A stretch of DNA of 55,685 bases from Fibrobacter sp. UBA4375 (GTDB lineage: Bacteria > Fibrobacterota > Fibrobacteria > Fibrobacterales > Fibrobacteraceae), in NCBI GenBank assembly GCA_002391195.1, contig DGRZ01000038.1, forward strand, positions 1 through 55,685, written 5' to 3'. The position numbers were made by a program, and so were the translations under genes. Shown piece after piece: positions 24,756 through 32,611 of the stretch; the stretch's first letter is position 1; the number at the start of each line of letters is the position of its first letter. The notes below the pieces were generated by a model, which made no database searches, had not been told where the DNA came from, and worked only from the letters and a program-made list of their open reading frames with translations.

Positions 24756-25193
24756 CTATTTATCCTTTATTTGAATTCCTGTGCTGATTCCGCGCTTGTT
24801 CATGAACCCCGACAAAAGCCCGTTCACAAAAGCTCCCGACGAATCGGTGCTGTACTTGGTGCTAATCTGTACCGCCTCGGACAGGGCCACCTTCACGGGA
24901 ATGTCTGGCACGAACAGCAGTTCCACCATGGCGATGCGGGCCACGATGCAGTCAATCTTTGCAATGCGGTCGATTTCCCAGTGCACGGAACAGGCCTTGA
25001 TGTCTTCGTCCAGTTCTTCGCGATGGGCCTGCACCAGGTCCACCAGCTTCATCCCGTATTTTTTCTGGTCATCTTGCAGGGGCTGGGATTCCAGGACTCC
25101 CGGAAGGGCCTCCCCTGCCGTAGAGCCCGTAATCTCCATGGCATACAGGAGCTGCATGGCAAAAACTCGGGCGGGTCTGTAAGTTTTATTCAT
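24756..25193 (-). CDS. nusB: Transcription antitermination factor NusB
   Basis: The 145-aa protein has the NusB fold and length. It starts with RPARVFAMQLLYAMEITGS and later shows IDRIAKIDCIVARIAMVELL, PVKVALSEAVQISTKYST and FVNGLLSGFM. NusB with NusE binds boxA RNA and allows antitermination of rRNA operons. The order ribH-nusB (here separated by a 107-bp repeat-containing gap) is common in bacteria. The DUF2723 gene begins two bases after its stop, so nusB may share a transcript with envelope-glycan genes. Confidence 0.92.
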   Translation of the reverse strand: MNKTYRPARVFAMQLLYAMEITGSTAGEALPGVLESQPLQDDQKKYGMKLVDLVQAHREELDEDIKACSVHWEIDRIAKIDCIVARIAMVELLFVPDIPVKVALSEAVQISTKYSTDSSGAFVNGLLSGFMNKRGISTGIQIKDK

Positions 25194-25204
25194 AAGTAGA
25201 TCTT

Positions 25205-25290
25205 CTAACTAATTCAGAATTCGGAGTTCGGAGTTCGGAATTGTTTATCTAGAGTAAAATTCCGAAATCATAAATCCGAAATCCGAATCA
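25205..25290. repeat. Short-period intergenic repeat (GAATTCGGAGTTCGG family)
   Basis: Between ribH and nusB lies AATTCAGAATTCGGAGTTCG-GAGTTCGGAATTG, then the inverse type ATTCCGAAATCATAAATCCG-AAATCCGAATC. The two blocks could pair as a long imperfect hairpin. The same family occurs at 9803-9850 and 27634-27668. No coding potential is seen. Confidence 0.6.
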
Positions 25291-25300
25291 ACTTTTTCAT

Positions 25301-25765
25301 TTAAATGTTCTTATAAAGATTCGCCATTTCCACGGCGGTGGCTGCCCAGTTAGATCCCAGGTTTCCGGCCTTGAGGCCTGCGCGGTTCATGGCCTGGTCA
25401 ACAGTATCGGTAGTGAGGATCCCGAGAATCACCGGGAGTTTGCCTTCGGCGGCAATGCTTGCCACGCCACCGGTAGAGGCGTTCACCACCACGTCGTAGT
25501 GGCTGGTCTCCCCACGAATCACGGCACCGATGGCCATCACGGCATCGTACTTGCCACTGTCGGCAAGCCTGCGGCACACGCCCGGCAGTTCGAAAGCGCC
25601 AGGAACATGCACCACGGTAATGTCCTTGTCGGCAACGCCCAGCAGTTCCAGTTCACGGACAGCCCCTTCTAGGAGCTTGTCGGTGACCACCTCGTTGAAG
25701 CGGGCGACAGCTATGGCCACCTTGAGGCCTGCACCGTTCAGAGAATTCTTGATTTCATTCACCAT
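25301..25765 (-). CDS. ribH: 6,7-dimethyl-8-ribityllumazine synthase
   Basis: RibH condenses 5-amino-6-ribitylaminouracil with 3,4-dihydroxy-2-butanone 4-phosphate. The 154-residue protein has the full set of family blocks: VAIAVARFNEVVTDKLLEGA, VVHVPGAFELPGVCRRLADS, AIGAVIRGETSHYDVVVN, PVILGILTTDTVDQAMNRAG and GNLGSNWAATAVEMANL. The catalytic histidine is in ETSHYD. Two ATG codons lie close together; the second (25765) has AGAGG eight bases upstream and is preferred. It follows ribBA by 15 bp or less, as part of the ribE-ribBA-ribH operon. Confidence 0.95.
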   Translation of the reverse strand: MVNEIKNSLNGAGLKVAIAVARFNEVVTDKLLEGAVRELELLGVADKDITVVHVPGAFELPGVCRRLADSGKYDAVMAIGAVIRGETSHYDVVVNASTGGVASIAAEGKLPVILGILTTDTVDQAMNRAGLKAGNLGSNWAATAVEMANLYKNI

Positions 25766-25780
25766 GTTCATATCCTCTTT

Positions 25781-27028
25781 TTAAACCTTTTCGCTGGGCA
25801 CTTCGCCGGCCGCGGTGGGGTCGCTGTCCACATGCAGCTGGTGGCCCATCTTCTTCTGCTTGGTCAGCAGGTAAAACCTGTTCTTTTCGTTGGGCTTGAT
25901 TTCGATGGGCACGCGTTCCACAATCTTGAGTCCGTAAGCCGAAATACCCGAAATCTTGCTGGGGTTGTTGGTCAAGAGACGCATCTCCCGCACCCCCAGG
26001 TCCGCAAGAATCTGGGCCCCCGTGCCGTACTGGCGCAGGTCCGACTTGAACCCCAGGTGAAGGTTCGCCTCCACCGTGTCCATGCCCTTCTCTTGCAGCT
26101 CGTAGGCCCGAAGCTTGTTGCACAGCCCGATTCCACGGCCCTCCTGCCCACGCAGGTACAAAAGGACGCCGCCGTGTTCGCCGATGAACTTCATGGCGGA
26201 GGCCAGCTGTTCGCCGCAATCGCAGCGCAGGCTCCCGAAAATGTCGCCGGTGAGGCACTCGCTATGGACGCGCACGTAAACCGGCTTGCTGAAGTCGGGG
26301 TCTCCGGCCACCCAGGCCACATGCTCCACGCCGTCGGTCTTGCTCCTGTAGGCGTAGGCGGTAAAATCGCCATACTTGGTGGACACGTGGGGGGCAGCCA
26401 CACGTTGCACCAGCTTCTCGTTACGCAGGCGGTAGTCAATCAGGTCCCGGATAGAAATAATCTTGAGGCCGAACTTTTTGGCCACTTCCATCAATTGCGG
26501 AAGACGGGCCATGGTGCCGTCCTCGTTCATGATTTCGATGAGGGCGGCGGCAGGCCGAAGCCCTGCAAGCTTTGCCAGGTCCACGGCGGCTTCTGTATGG
26601 CCAGCCCTGCGGAGCACGCCTTCTTCCTGGGCATACAGGGGCGAAATGTGTCCCGGCCGGCCAAAGTCACCGGGTTTGGAGTTCGGGTCGGCAAGGGCCT
26701 GGATGGTAGCCGCACGGTCATGGGCCGAAACACCCGTGGTGCAGCCTTCAATCTTGTCCACCATGATGGTAAAGGGTGTTCCCAGCATGGAAGTGTTCTC
26801 CGCCGTCTGGCGGGTCAAATTCAGCTCGTGGCAGCGGGAAATAGGCAGCGGTGCGCAAAGCACGCCCCTACCCTCGTGGAGCATGAAATTCACCTTTTCA
26901 GGCGTAATCTTCTCGGCGGCGATGACAAAATCGCCCTCGTTCTCGCGGTCTTCGTCATCGACTACGATAAGGAACTTTCCGTTCCTGAAATCCTCTATGG
27001 CCTCTTCGATAGTATTAAGCAAGGTCAC
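25781..27028 (-). CDS. ribBA: Bifunctional 3,4-DHBP synthase / GTP cyclohydrolase II
   Basis: The 415-aa protein is a full RibBA. The N-terminal half (about residues 1-200) has DDEDRENEGDFVIAAEKITP and the THDR-type SAHDRAATIQ of DHBP synthase. The C-terminal half has VHSECLTGDIFGSLRCDCGE, with the three zinc cysteines, and YLRGQEGRGIGLCNKL of GTP cyclohydrolase II. The two activities start both branches of riboflavin synthesis, from ribulose 5-phosphate and GTP. It overlaps the end of ribE by 14 bp. The C-terminal tail of about 25 residues (KKMGHQLHVDSDPTAAGEVP) extends past the usual end. Confidence 0.95.
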   Translation of the reverse strand: MTLLNTIEEAIEDFRNGKFLIVVDDEDRENEGDFVIAAEKITPEKVNFMLHEGRGVLCAPLPISRCHELNLTRQTAENTSMLGTPFTIMVDKIEGCTTGVSAHDRAATIQALADPNSKPGDFGRPGHISPLYAQEEGVLRRAGHTEAAVDLAKLAGLRPAAALIEIMNEDGTMARLPQLMEVAKKFGLKIISIRDLIDYRLRNEKLVQRVAAPHVSTKYGDFTAYAYRSKTDGVEHVAWVAGDPDFSKPVYVRVHSECLTGDIFGSLRCDCGEQLASAMKFIGEHGGVLLYLRGQEGRGIGLCNKLRAYELQEKGMDTVEANLHLGFKSDLRQYGTGAQILADLGVREMRLLTNNPSKISGISAYGLKIVERVPIEIKPNEKNRFYLLTKQKKMGHQLHVDSDPTAAGEVPSEKV

Positions 27029-27614
27029 GTTCCTTCAGATAATTCTCGATATACTTGCCCAGCATATCCACTTCCACGTTCACGATGGTCCCTGCCACCC
27101 AGTTACGCAGGTTCGTGCGGGCCAGAGTCTCCGGAATGATGCACACCCGGATGGAGTCCTCGAACTTCTCGGCCACCGTAAGGCTGATGCCGTTCAGGGA
27201 GATGGAGCCCCGGCGGATAATGTAGCGCTTCAGGTCGGCAGGCATCTTCAGGTCCACCTCGACACCGGTTTCACGAGGCACCACCTGGATAACCTCGGTT
27301 ACGCAGTCCACATGGCCCATCACAAAATGCCCACCCATAAAACTGTCAGCGCGGCAAGGCAGTTCCAGGTTCACCAACTTGCCGGGAGCCGCAGCCTTGA
27401 AGGCGGTGTTTTCCACCGTCTGGTGCATCAGGCAAAAAGTCGCCTCGTCGGCGGTGCAGGATTCCACCGAAAGGCACACGCCGTCGTTGGCCACGCTGTC
27501 GCCCAGCTTGCAGTCCTTGAAAAAGCCCGGAGCCCGAAGCACCATAGAAAGGGCGTCCCCGCGGGGCACAAGGGAAACAATCTCACCCGTCGCTTGAATG
27601 ATACCTGTAAACAT
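27015..27614 (-). CDS. ribE: Riboflavin synthase, alpha subunit
   Basis: The 199-aa protein shows the two-fold repeat of riboflavin synthase. MFTGIIQATGEIVSLVPRGD opens the first barrel, with GDSVANDGVCLSVESC, and GGHFVMGHVDCVTEVIQV opens the second, with GSISLNGISLTVAEK. It makes riboflavin by dismutation of two lumazine molecules. It is the first gene of ribE-ribBA-ribH. No FMN riboswitch is visible upstream (27615-27900): the stretch holds short-period repeats and a palindromic repeat instead. Control of the operon is therefore unclear. Confidence 0.94.
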   Translation of the reverse strand: MFTGIIQATGEIVSLVPRGDALSMVLRAPGFFKDCKLGDSVANDGVCLSVESCTADEATFCLMHQTVENTAFKAAAPGKLVNLELPCRADSFMGGHFVMGHVDCVTEVIQVVPRETGVEVDLKMPADLKRYIIRRGSISLNGISLTVAEKFEDSIRVCIIPETLARTNLRNWVAGTIVNVEVDMLGKYIENYLKERDLA

Positions 27615-28075
27615 ACGGGGGCAAATGTAGAAATTTCGGAATTCAGAATTCGGATTTCGGAATCAATCAAGCGGTAAAAATGATTCTTGCCAAAGGAAAA
27701 CCTAAGCGTGGGGCTGGGGGCTGGGAAATGAAGCCCGAGAAACGTCATCCTCGCGAAGGCGAGGATCCGCTTGAGTAAGAAAGTATGAGACGGGATTAGT
27801 AATGAGTTGTCAGTTATGAGTTGTGAGTTACCTATAGTCACGCCTTTGGCGTCAAATTATATGTTGAGGACTGAAAACTGACGACAGATAAATCAATAAT
27901 GTGGGGTGCGGGGGAAGTCTCCCCCTGATTGCAGCCTTGGCGAATAGACAGAAGCCGGCAGTGTCATTGCGAACCCCGAATAGGGGTGAATCCAACGATC
28001 TCGCCAAGGCTTCCATCACCCCCTCTCCTAGGGGCTTCGCCCCTAAAACCCCCAATCATTCGTCATCCAAACCCG
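27615..28075. repeat. Gene-free stretch upstream of ribE made of intergenic repeats
   Basis: From left to right: a GAATTCAGAATTCGGATTTC-type repeat (27634-27668), a palindromic repeat GTCATCCTCGCGAAGGCGAG-GATCCGC (27745-27771), a GAGTTGTCAGTTATGAGTTG short-period repeat (27800-27890), and a G-rich palindrome around CTCCTAGGGGCTTCGCCCCT (28022-28041). The last also occurs next to the structured element at 51860-51900. No credible reading frame, RNA gene or riboswitch was seen. Confidence 0.55.
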
Positions 28076-28386
28076 CTTTTTTACAAATCTCTCCCTCGAT
28101 GTGTACATTCCTTATAACGACCGTTCGGCTCTATTGCTAGAAACAAGTCTCCGGTATCGCCTCACTCTCGCGACCACGCCTGGTCAATACCAGGCGCTTG
28201 TCGCTCACAGAATCACAGACTCATTTCATTCGATTGCTCTCTCGAGAAACTCACATCTCGGTCAAAAACAAGCGATGGGTTCGGAAAATAAATGCTTTTT
28301 GTTGGTGAGATTCGCTTTAGCAAGTATGGCAAGTTACCGCAGGCGGAAACTCTTGTGACTGTTAGTCCCTGCGAGTTTCCTCCAAG
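28076..28386 (-). ncRNA. Structured repeat element, copy 3
   Basis: Read on the minus strand this copy starts with a hairpin (GGAGGAAACTC ... GAGTTTCCGCC around GACTAACAGTC) and has TTTTTGACCGAGATGTGAG in the middle. A 35-nt hairpin follows (28170-28204), and the copy ends ACATCGAGGGAGAGATTTGT-AAAAAA. Copies at 50165-50478 and 51598-51812 share this order. The 35-nt hairpin has the same length and internal loops as in copy 1 but four compensatory pair changes. It contains no coding frame of interest. Whether it is transcribed is unknown; 'ncRNA' is an inference from the structure. Confidence 0.55.
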
Positions 28387-28389
28387 AAG

Positions 28390-28436
28390 CCGCACCCCCT
28401 TGTCATGCCCCGCTTGACGGGGCATCTCCCTTTCAT
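28390..28436. repeat. Palindromic repeat
   Basis: GTCATGCCCCGCTTGACGGG-GCATCTCCC belongs to the dispersed palindromic family and sits between copy 3 of the structured element and the terminator of the FISUMP gene. Confidence 0.6.
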
Positions 28437-28443
28437 ACCATCG

Positions 28444-28476
28444 TAAAAAAGCCCGAAGTCTTTGGAACTTCAGGCT
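28444..28476 (-). terminator. Rho-independent terminator of the FISUMP lipoprotein gene
   Basis: On the minus strand AGCCTGAAGT (loop TCCAAAG) ACTTCGGGCT forms a ten-pair stem with one G-T pair, followed by a run of T. It lies 28 bp past the stop at 28504. Confidence 0.8.
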
Positions 28477-28503
28477 CATACTCATATTGCCGTAACAGTT
28501 ACT

Positions 28504-29706
28504 TTATTCAGAATCCTTGACGCAACGGACGGAGAAGTCGCGGTTCTTGTCAACATTGCCCAGTTCCGCATAGTCATTGCAGTAGCCCATATACACGTAG
28601 TAGGAGTGGTCACTATCGTCCTGCGCGGCACTCCAAAAGTAAGCACCGAGGGTGAAATAGTAGAAGTAACCAACGTTGCCCCTGTAGCCAGCGGGCAGCG
28701 CGGAAAAGCCGTAGGCGTCCTCGTTGGTGATGCCGCTATACGCCCTCCAGTCAGTTTGGGCCTTGAGTTTTTGGCCCGCTGTGGACTCACCGCCCACCGC
28801 GGCGAACAGGGCGTTCCATTCATCCTGCGTGGGAACGTGCCAACCGTCGGGACACACCCCCTGCACGTTGCCCTTGCCCAGGGTGATGCAGTCATGACCG
28901 AAGCCACACTCATCCTCGAGCTTGCCCATGGCGGCAGCCCAGGTATAGAGTCTCCCATACACGGAGCAGTCGCCCGCCATCTTTGTTCCGGCACTTCCGC
29001 CGCCACACCAACTGTTTGCGGTCTGATAGTTCAGATTCTCCGCCATCCACTTCTTGCTGTAGGCGGGGTTTTCGCTTGCGATGGTCACGAACCTGTAGAG
29101 TGTGCCGTCTCGGGTATCACAAAATTGCGTATCGGGATTGTAGGCCAAGTCATCGCAGGATTTTTTCTGTCCGCTGGAGGAAGATTCCCCGTCAAGCGGG
29201 GAATGACGAGATGATGATTCCGGGGAATGACGAGATGATGAAGACCCCTCGCTACCAGTGTCGGAACTGAATTCCGAGGCGGCGCTAGAGGAAGATTCCT
29301 CGTCGACATTTGTGTCACCTGACAAATCGGGTTCGTCCGATACTTCGCTGCTGAACGGCCTGAACTGCTTCTTGGAGGAACTGGACTGTCTCGACATCAG
29401 ATCTTCCAGATCAGCTTTCAGCTTGTCCCCGTCAAGCCCGTCCTTAATTTTTTCAATGATGGCGGAGTCGGTAACAACCACCCACTTGTTCTCTAGACAG
29501 GCAAAAAATGAGGTGTCCACCTTGGCGATTTCCTTTTCACAAATGTCGGGCAGGGTTGCCTCGCTCCCGTAAACGGGAATTTCGCTAGACAAATCGCTGG
29601 AACTGTCGTCACAGGCGGCAAAGACCAGCGGTAGAGAGATTGCCACGCACCCAAGGGTGCTCGCAATGACACGACTCTTAAGCGATACACTGAACTGTTT
29701 TTTCAT
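28504..29706 (-). CDS. Lipoprotein with Fibrobacter major paralogous (FISUMP) domain
   Basis: The 400-aa protein has a signal peptide ending in the lipobox LVFAAC. A small conserved N-terminal domain and a serine-rich linker (about residues 110-185) follow, then a C-terminal FISUMP domain. FISUMP landmarks are WMAENLNYQTANSWC, GRLYTWAAAMG, GVCPDGWHVPTQDEWNALF and the end RDFSVRCVKDSE. The domain is found in many paralogues of Fibrobacter; its role is not known, and surface binding is a guess. Part of the linker (SSSRHSPESSSRHSPLDGE) is encoded by copies of the dispersed palindromic repeat. A terminator follows. Start is ATG at 29706. Confidence 0.88.
   Translation of the reverse strand: MKKQFSVSLKSRVIASTLGCVAISLPLVFAACDDSSSDLSSEIPVYGSEATLPDICEKEIAKVDTSFFACLENKWVVVTDSAIIEKIKDGLDGDKLKADLEDLMSRQSSSSKKQFRPFSSEVSDEPDLSGDTNVDEESSSSAASEFSSDTGSEGSSSSRHSPESSSRHSPLDGESSSSGQKKSCDDLAYNPDTQFCDTRDGTLYRFVTIASENPAYSKKWMAENLNYQTANSWCGGGSAGTKMAGDCSVYGRLYTWAAAMGKLEDECGFGHDCITLGKGNVQGVCPDGWHVPTQDEWNALFAAVGGESTAGQKLKAQTDWRAYSGITNEDAYGFSALPAGYRGNVGYFYYFTLGAYFWSAAQDDSDHSYYVYMGYCNDYAELGNVDKNRDFSVRCVKDSE
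29184..29240. repeat. Palindromic repeat inside the FISUMP coding sequence
   Basis: GATTCCCCGTCAAGCGGGGA-ATGACGAGATGATG and a second partial copy (GATTCCGGGGAATGACGAGA-TGATG) match the intergenic palindromic family (compare 28396-28434). They lie in frame in the serine-rich linker and encode RHSP-type peptides. It is in effect an intergenic element recruited into a coding linker. Confidence 0.65.
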
Positions 29707-29839
29707 TATTTTCTCCGTAAGTTTGTAATTTGCCTACTTCGGAATGTAAGAAAAAAAACGGTTTTGGCCAATATTTTTGAAAAAACTGGCCCTGCAGGTC
29801 CACTTTGTCTGAAATTATCCCGTAGGCTGCGAAAAAAAT

Positions 29840-30397
29840 TTACGTTTCCAAGTCCATCAGGTCGAAATACATCAGCCTCGTGTGAGGGTCGTTGTCGTCC
29901 TGCGTCATGAAGCGGAAACCATTCTTCACGTAAAACGGGACTGCCTCCAAGTAGGCATCCACCGTCAAGAAACGACAACCCGTCTTGTTCTCTATAACGA
30001 ACATGGACTTGATGTAATCCAACACCGTAGTCCCAATCTGCCGCCCCTTGGCAGATGTTTCCACACCAAGGCGACACAACTTAACCGCTGGGTAACTTTT
30101 CAACCGTTTTTCGTTTGGAAACCCCCGCTTTTTTCGGAATCGATTGAACTCCGCTCGGTCCTTGAAATCCGTAATGGCCACCTTGTCGTTTGCAAGGCTA
30201 CAATAGGCGAGAATCTGGCCGGAAACATCATCTACATAGGCATAGCTAACCGAAAGCAGATGCTTTTGAAAAGCAGAAGCCCGATGAAGAATAAAATCAT
30301 CCAAGTCAGCATCGCCGCAACTGAAATTTTTCACAATGTTGTTCGGATCAAGCCGAATAAAACTTTTTGTAGATATATCTACGCATTGTCGAACCAT
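29840..30397 (-). CDS. GNAT acetyltransferase, TacT/AtaT-like toxin candidate
   Basis: The 185-aa protein has the features of the GNAT toxins that acetylate aminoacyl-tRNA. It opens with FIRLDPNNIVKNFSCGDADLDDFI. The acetyl-CoA-binding strand and loop follow as CRLGVETSAKGRQIGTTVLD (pattern Q/RxxGxG/A), and the C-terminal part is FLTVDAYLEAVPFYVKNGFR. The pyrophosphate loop reads KGRQIG. It overlaps the 3' end of a small upstream gene by 19 bp, as antitoxin-toxin pairs often do. A ribosomal-protein or small-molecule acetyltransferase is possible, but length, pairing and the F-x-C-G-D-xx-L-D-D-F start favour a toxin. Confidence 0.7.
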   Translation of the reverse strand: MVRQCVDISTKSFIRLDPNNIVKNFSCGDADLDDFILHRASAFQKHLLSVSYAYVDDVSGQILAYCSLANDKVAITDFKDRAEFNRFRKKRGFPNEKRLKSYPAVKLCRLGVETSAKGRQIGTTVLDYIKSMFVIENKTGCRFLTVDAYLEAVPFYVKNGFRFMTQDDNDPHTRLMYFDLMDLET

Positions 30398-30597
30398 GGG
30401 TCGATACCTCCGTTGGCCGCTTCACGGGCACGCTTTGCAGCCATGCCATGCTCATAGGCCTTTTTCATGAATTCGTAATTCCGCAGGCGGCGGGCACGAA
30501 TTTCCGGAGGTTCCGGGTGCCGCTCTTCCATACGGGCCAAAAACCGGCGAGCATCCTCGCCGAACAGGATAGGAGTTTCTCGTATTTCGCGAGCCAT
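30379..30597 (-). CDS. Small protein paired with the GNAT gene, candidate antitoxin
   Basis: The 72-aa protein (MAREIRETPILFGEDARRFL ...) is charged and helical, with many arginine and glutamate residues. I recognise no DNA-binding motif. The start at 30597 has GAGGA just upstream and excludes the 20 residues of the longer frame. Its last codons overlap the toxin-like gene by 19 bp, so translation is coupled. Position and size suggest an antitoxin, although the usual ribbon-helix-helix of TacA-type antitoxins is not obvious here. It could also be a small adaptor. Confidence 0.5.
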   Translation of the reverse strand: MAREIRETPILFGEDARRFLARMEERHPEPPEIRARRLRNYEFMKKAYEHGMAAKRAREAANGGIDPWFDNA

Positions 30598-30730
30598 AAT
30601 TCCTCTTCTGTTATACCATATAGAAAACTGGCCAAAGGCCAGGCGGCAACCAGTCAAGTCGGTTCCTTTATTTACAATATACTAAAAATAAGACAAGAAA
30701 GCAATAATTCTTGGCGATTACCAAAAAAAA

Positions 30731-31948
30731 TTATCCCGGGTAATACACCGTCAGTACATCGGGGCCGATGATGGCGGATTCCTTTGCCACTGCGGAATCG
30801 GGTACGCCCGGGAATGCGATTCCCTCGCAATTTTCTTGAGATAAAATCCGCTCTACGGAAGGGTCGGTGGATTTCCACAGGTCCAGACGATTCCACAGGG
30901 GCGTATTTTTTTCGTCTCGATCACCTGAATCGCCGAAAATTTTTGCAGACAGATGAGCGCCAGGCTCCACCATCAGGCGGTGCATTCCCCGGCGTGAAAG
31001 TTCCGCAATCATCTCCGTCCAGTTTTCTTCGAAGGTGTTGCCACTTAAAAGGATTGTTTCACCTTTGATGGCGGGCTGTTCAACGCAAGTGAACACCAAG
31101 CGCGGAATCGAGGGAGCGTCACCAACCTGCGAAAAGAACTTCAACGCCGAAATTTCCGATTCCGTAAACTCGTGATGCCCCGCCCAGAGGATTTTTACAG
31201 GACTGTTACCATGAGCAAAACGCACGTCCAAAGAAGGATTGTCGGCAAGGAGCGTTCCCGCCCCCACCAGGATAGCGTCACTCATGGCCCGCAGTTCATG
31301 GTTCCAGCAGGCAGCCCCCTGCTTTGTGATGTTCAAGGGGGCGGGACGACCGTTACTGTCCTGCATTCCCATAAAACCGCTTTCCGAAACGGCCATCTTG
31401 ACTTCTACAAAGGTTTTCTTGTTTTGCACAAAGTAATCGTACGCTTCAAAGAAACGTTCTATTTCGGCAAAGACTACCGCGCCCTCGTTTTCCGATTCGT
31501 CGGGAGAAAGAAGGGTGCAGCCTTCGGTAGAGCAACTGTCGTTCCAGCCGCTTTCGGCATGGGCCCGCAGGCAGGCGTCCTTGCCCTCAAAAACCTTGAC
31601 GCCGGCGGCCTCCAGAATGCCACGGCTTTTGCCGCGGACAGCCGGGTTCGGGTCTGCATGGGCGAAATAGACCTCGGAAATTCCCGCTTCGACGATAGCC
31701 TTGGTGCAGGGGGGCGTGCGGCCGTAATGGCAGCAGGGCTCCAGCGTCACGAACAAGGCCGCCCCGCGGGCAAGTTCGCCCGCGTCACGCAGAGCCATGA
31801 CTTCGGCGTGGGCGTTCCCAGGGCTCTGTGTCGCCCCCCGCCCCACAACCAGTCCGTCTTTCACTACAACGGCACCCACCGCCGGATTCGGGCGGCTTAC
31901 GCCGATGGATCCGAAGGAAAGTTCAAGTGCAAGCTGCAGGAAATTCAT
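30731..31948 (-). CDS. ribD: Bifunctional diaminohydroxyphosphoribosylaminopyrimidine deaminase / reductase
   Basis: The 405-aa protein has an N-terminal zinc deaminase domain (about residues 1-145). NAHAEVMAL and EPCCHYGRTPPC provide the zinc ligands and catalytic glutamate. A C-terminal NADPH-dependent reductase domain follows (about 190-400), with MGMQDSNGRPAPLNITK and SDAILVGAGTLLADNPSLDV. It performs the second and third steps of riboflavin synthesis. It lies about 3.1 kb from ribE-ribBA-ribH with unrelated genes between, so the pathway is split. The deaminase domain has a long insertion or spacer around residues 120-185 (SCSTEGCTLLSPDESENE) that is unusual. Confidence 0.92.
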   Translation of the reverse strand: MNFLQLALELSFGSIGVSRPNPAVGAVVVKDGLVVGRGATQSPGNAHAEVMALRDAGELARGAALFVTLEPCCHYGRTPPCTKAIVEAGISEVYFAHADPNPAVRGKSRGILEAAGVKVFEGKDACLRAHAESGWNDSCSTEGCTLLSPDESENEGAVVFAEIERFFEAYDYFVQNKKTFVEVKMAVSESGFMGMQDSNGRPAPLNITKQGAACWNHELRAMSDAILVGAGTLLADNPSLDVRFAHGNSPVKILWAGHHEFTESEISALKFFSQVGDAPSIPRLVFTCVEQPAIKGETILLSGNTFEENWTEMIAELSRRGMHRLMVEPGAHLSAKIFGDSGDRDEKNTPLWNRLDLWKSTDPSVERILSQENCEGIAFPGVPDSAVAKESAIIGPDVLTVYYPG

Positions 31949-31951
31949 TGA

Positions 31952-32142
31952 GAGGAATTAGGGGCTAGGATCTAGGGGCTAGGGATTTGAGGTCGCTTCG
32001 CTTTGAGGCGTGAGGTGCGTGGTTCGGGTTTGTGAGTTTCAGGATTTGTCATCCTCACGAAAGTGAGGATCCGCTAGATAAAAGCAAGCGGATGTTCGCC
32101 TTGGTTCGACATCACTCACCACTCACAACTCATCACTCACAA
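31952..32142. repeat. Short-period and palindromic repeats between ribD and the rhodanese gene
   Basis: It holds GGGGCTAGGATCTAGGGGCT (family of 37230-37340), the palindromic repeat TCATCCTCACGAAAGTGAGG-ATCC (32048-32072), GCGGATGTTCGCCTTGGTTC-GACATCACTCACC, and ACTCACAACTCATCACTCAC-AAC. The phrase GCGGATnnTCGCCTTGGTTCGAC is shared with 37122-37146. All three intergenic repeat families meet here. Confidence 0.6.
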
Positions 32143-32610
32143 CTATTTCGGGAAGGCCAAAAATCCGCCCACCACGTTGAACACCTTGTCGTATCCGTTT
32201 TCGATGAGGAAATTGGAAGCGGCCATGCTGCGCTTGCCGCTACGGCAGTAAATCAGCAGGTCCTTGTCCTTGGGAAATTCAGAAAGGCGCTGTTCAATTT
32301 CTTGCAGCGGAATGTTGATAGCGCCGGGCGCCATGCCCTCGGCCACTTCGGCAGGAGTGCGCACGTCAATGAGCACGGCACCCGCCTTGCTCATTTCCAA
32401 GGCCTTGTTCCAGTCAATATCCGTAATGGTGGCCTTAGGTGCTTCTGCCGCAGGTACTGCTTCTACCGACTGTGCCGGCGTCGCAGGGGCTACAGCCGCC
32501 ACAGCCGCCGGAGCCTTCTTTTCTACGGTTGCAGTTTCTTGCTTGGGAGTTTCGTTACAACCGGCCACAAGAAACGCCGTACAGAATGCAAGTCCAACCA
32601 TCTTTTTCAT
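32143..32610 (-). CDS. Rhodanese-like domain lipoprotein
   Basis: The 155-aa protein has a signal peptide with lipobox LVAGC, then an Ala/Pro-rich linker (about residues 20-60), then a single rhodanese domain (about 65-155). It has VLIDVRTPAEVAEG and the active-site loop CRSGKRS with its cysteine. Exported rhodanese proteins may handle periplasmic sulfane sulfur or thiols; the substrate here is unknown. The loop has the usual six residues (CRSGKR), as in thiosulfate sulfurtransferases. It lies directly after the PAS-domain gene with no gap beyond the start region, so co-transcription is possible. Confidence 0.85.
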   Translation of the reverse strand: MKKMVGLAFCTAFLVAGCNETPKQETATVEKKAPAAVAAVAPATPAQSVEAVPAAEAPKATITDIDWNKALEMSKAGAVLIDVRTPAEVAEGMAPGAINIPLQEIEQRLSEFPKDKDLLIYCRSGKRSMAASNFLIENGYDKVFNVVGGFLAFPK

Positions 32611-32611
32611 A

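Noticed and set aside
27615..27900. FMN riboswitch upstream of ribE
   Set aside because: None of the conserved stretches of the RFN element is present; the region consists of short-period and palindromic repeats.
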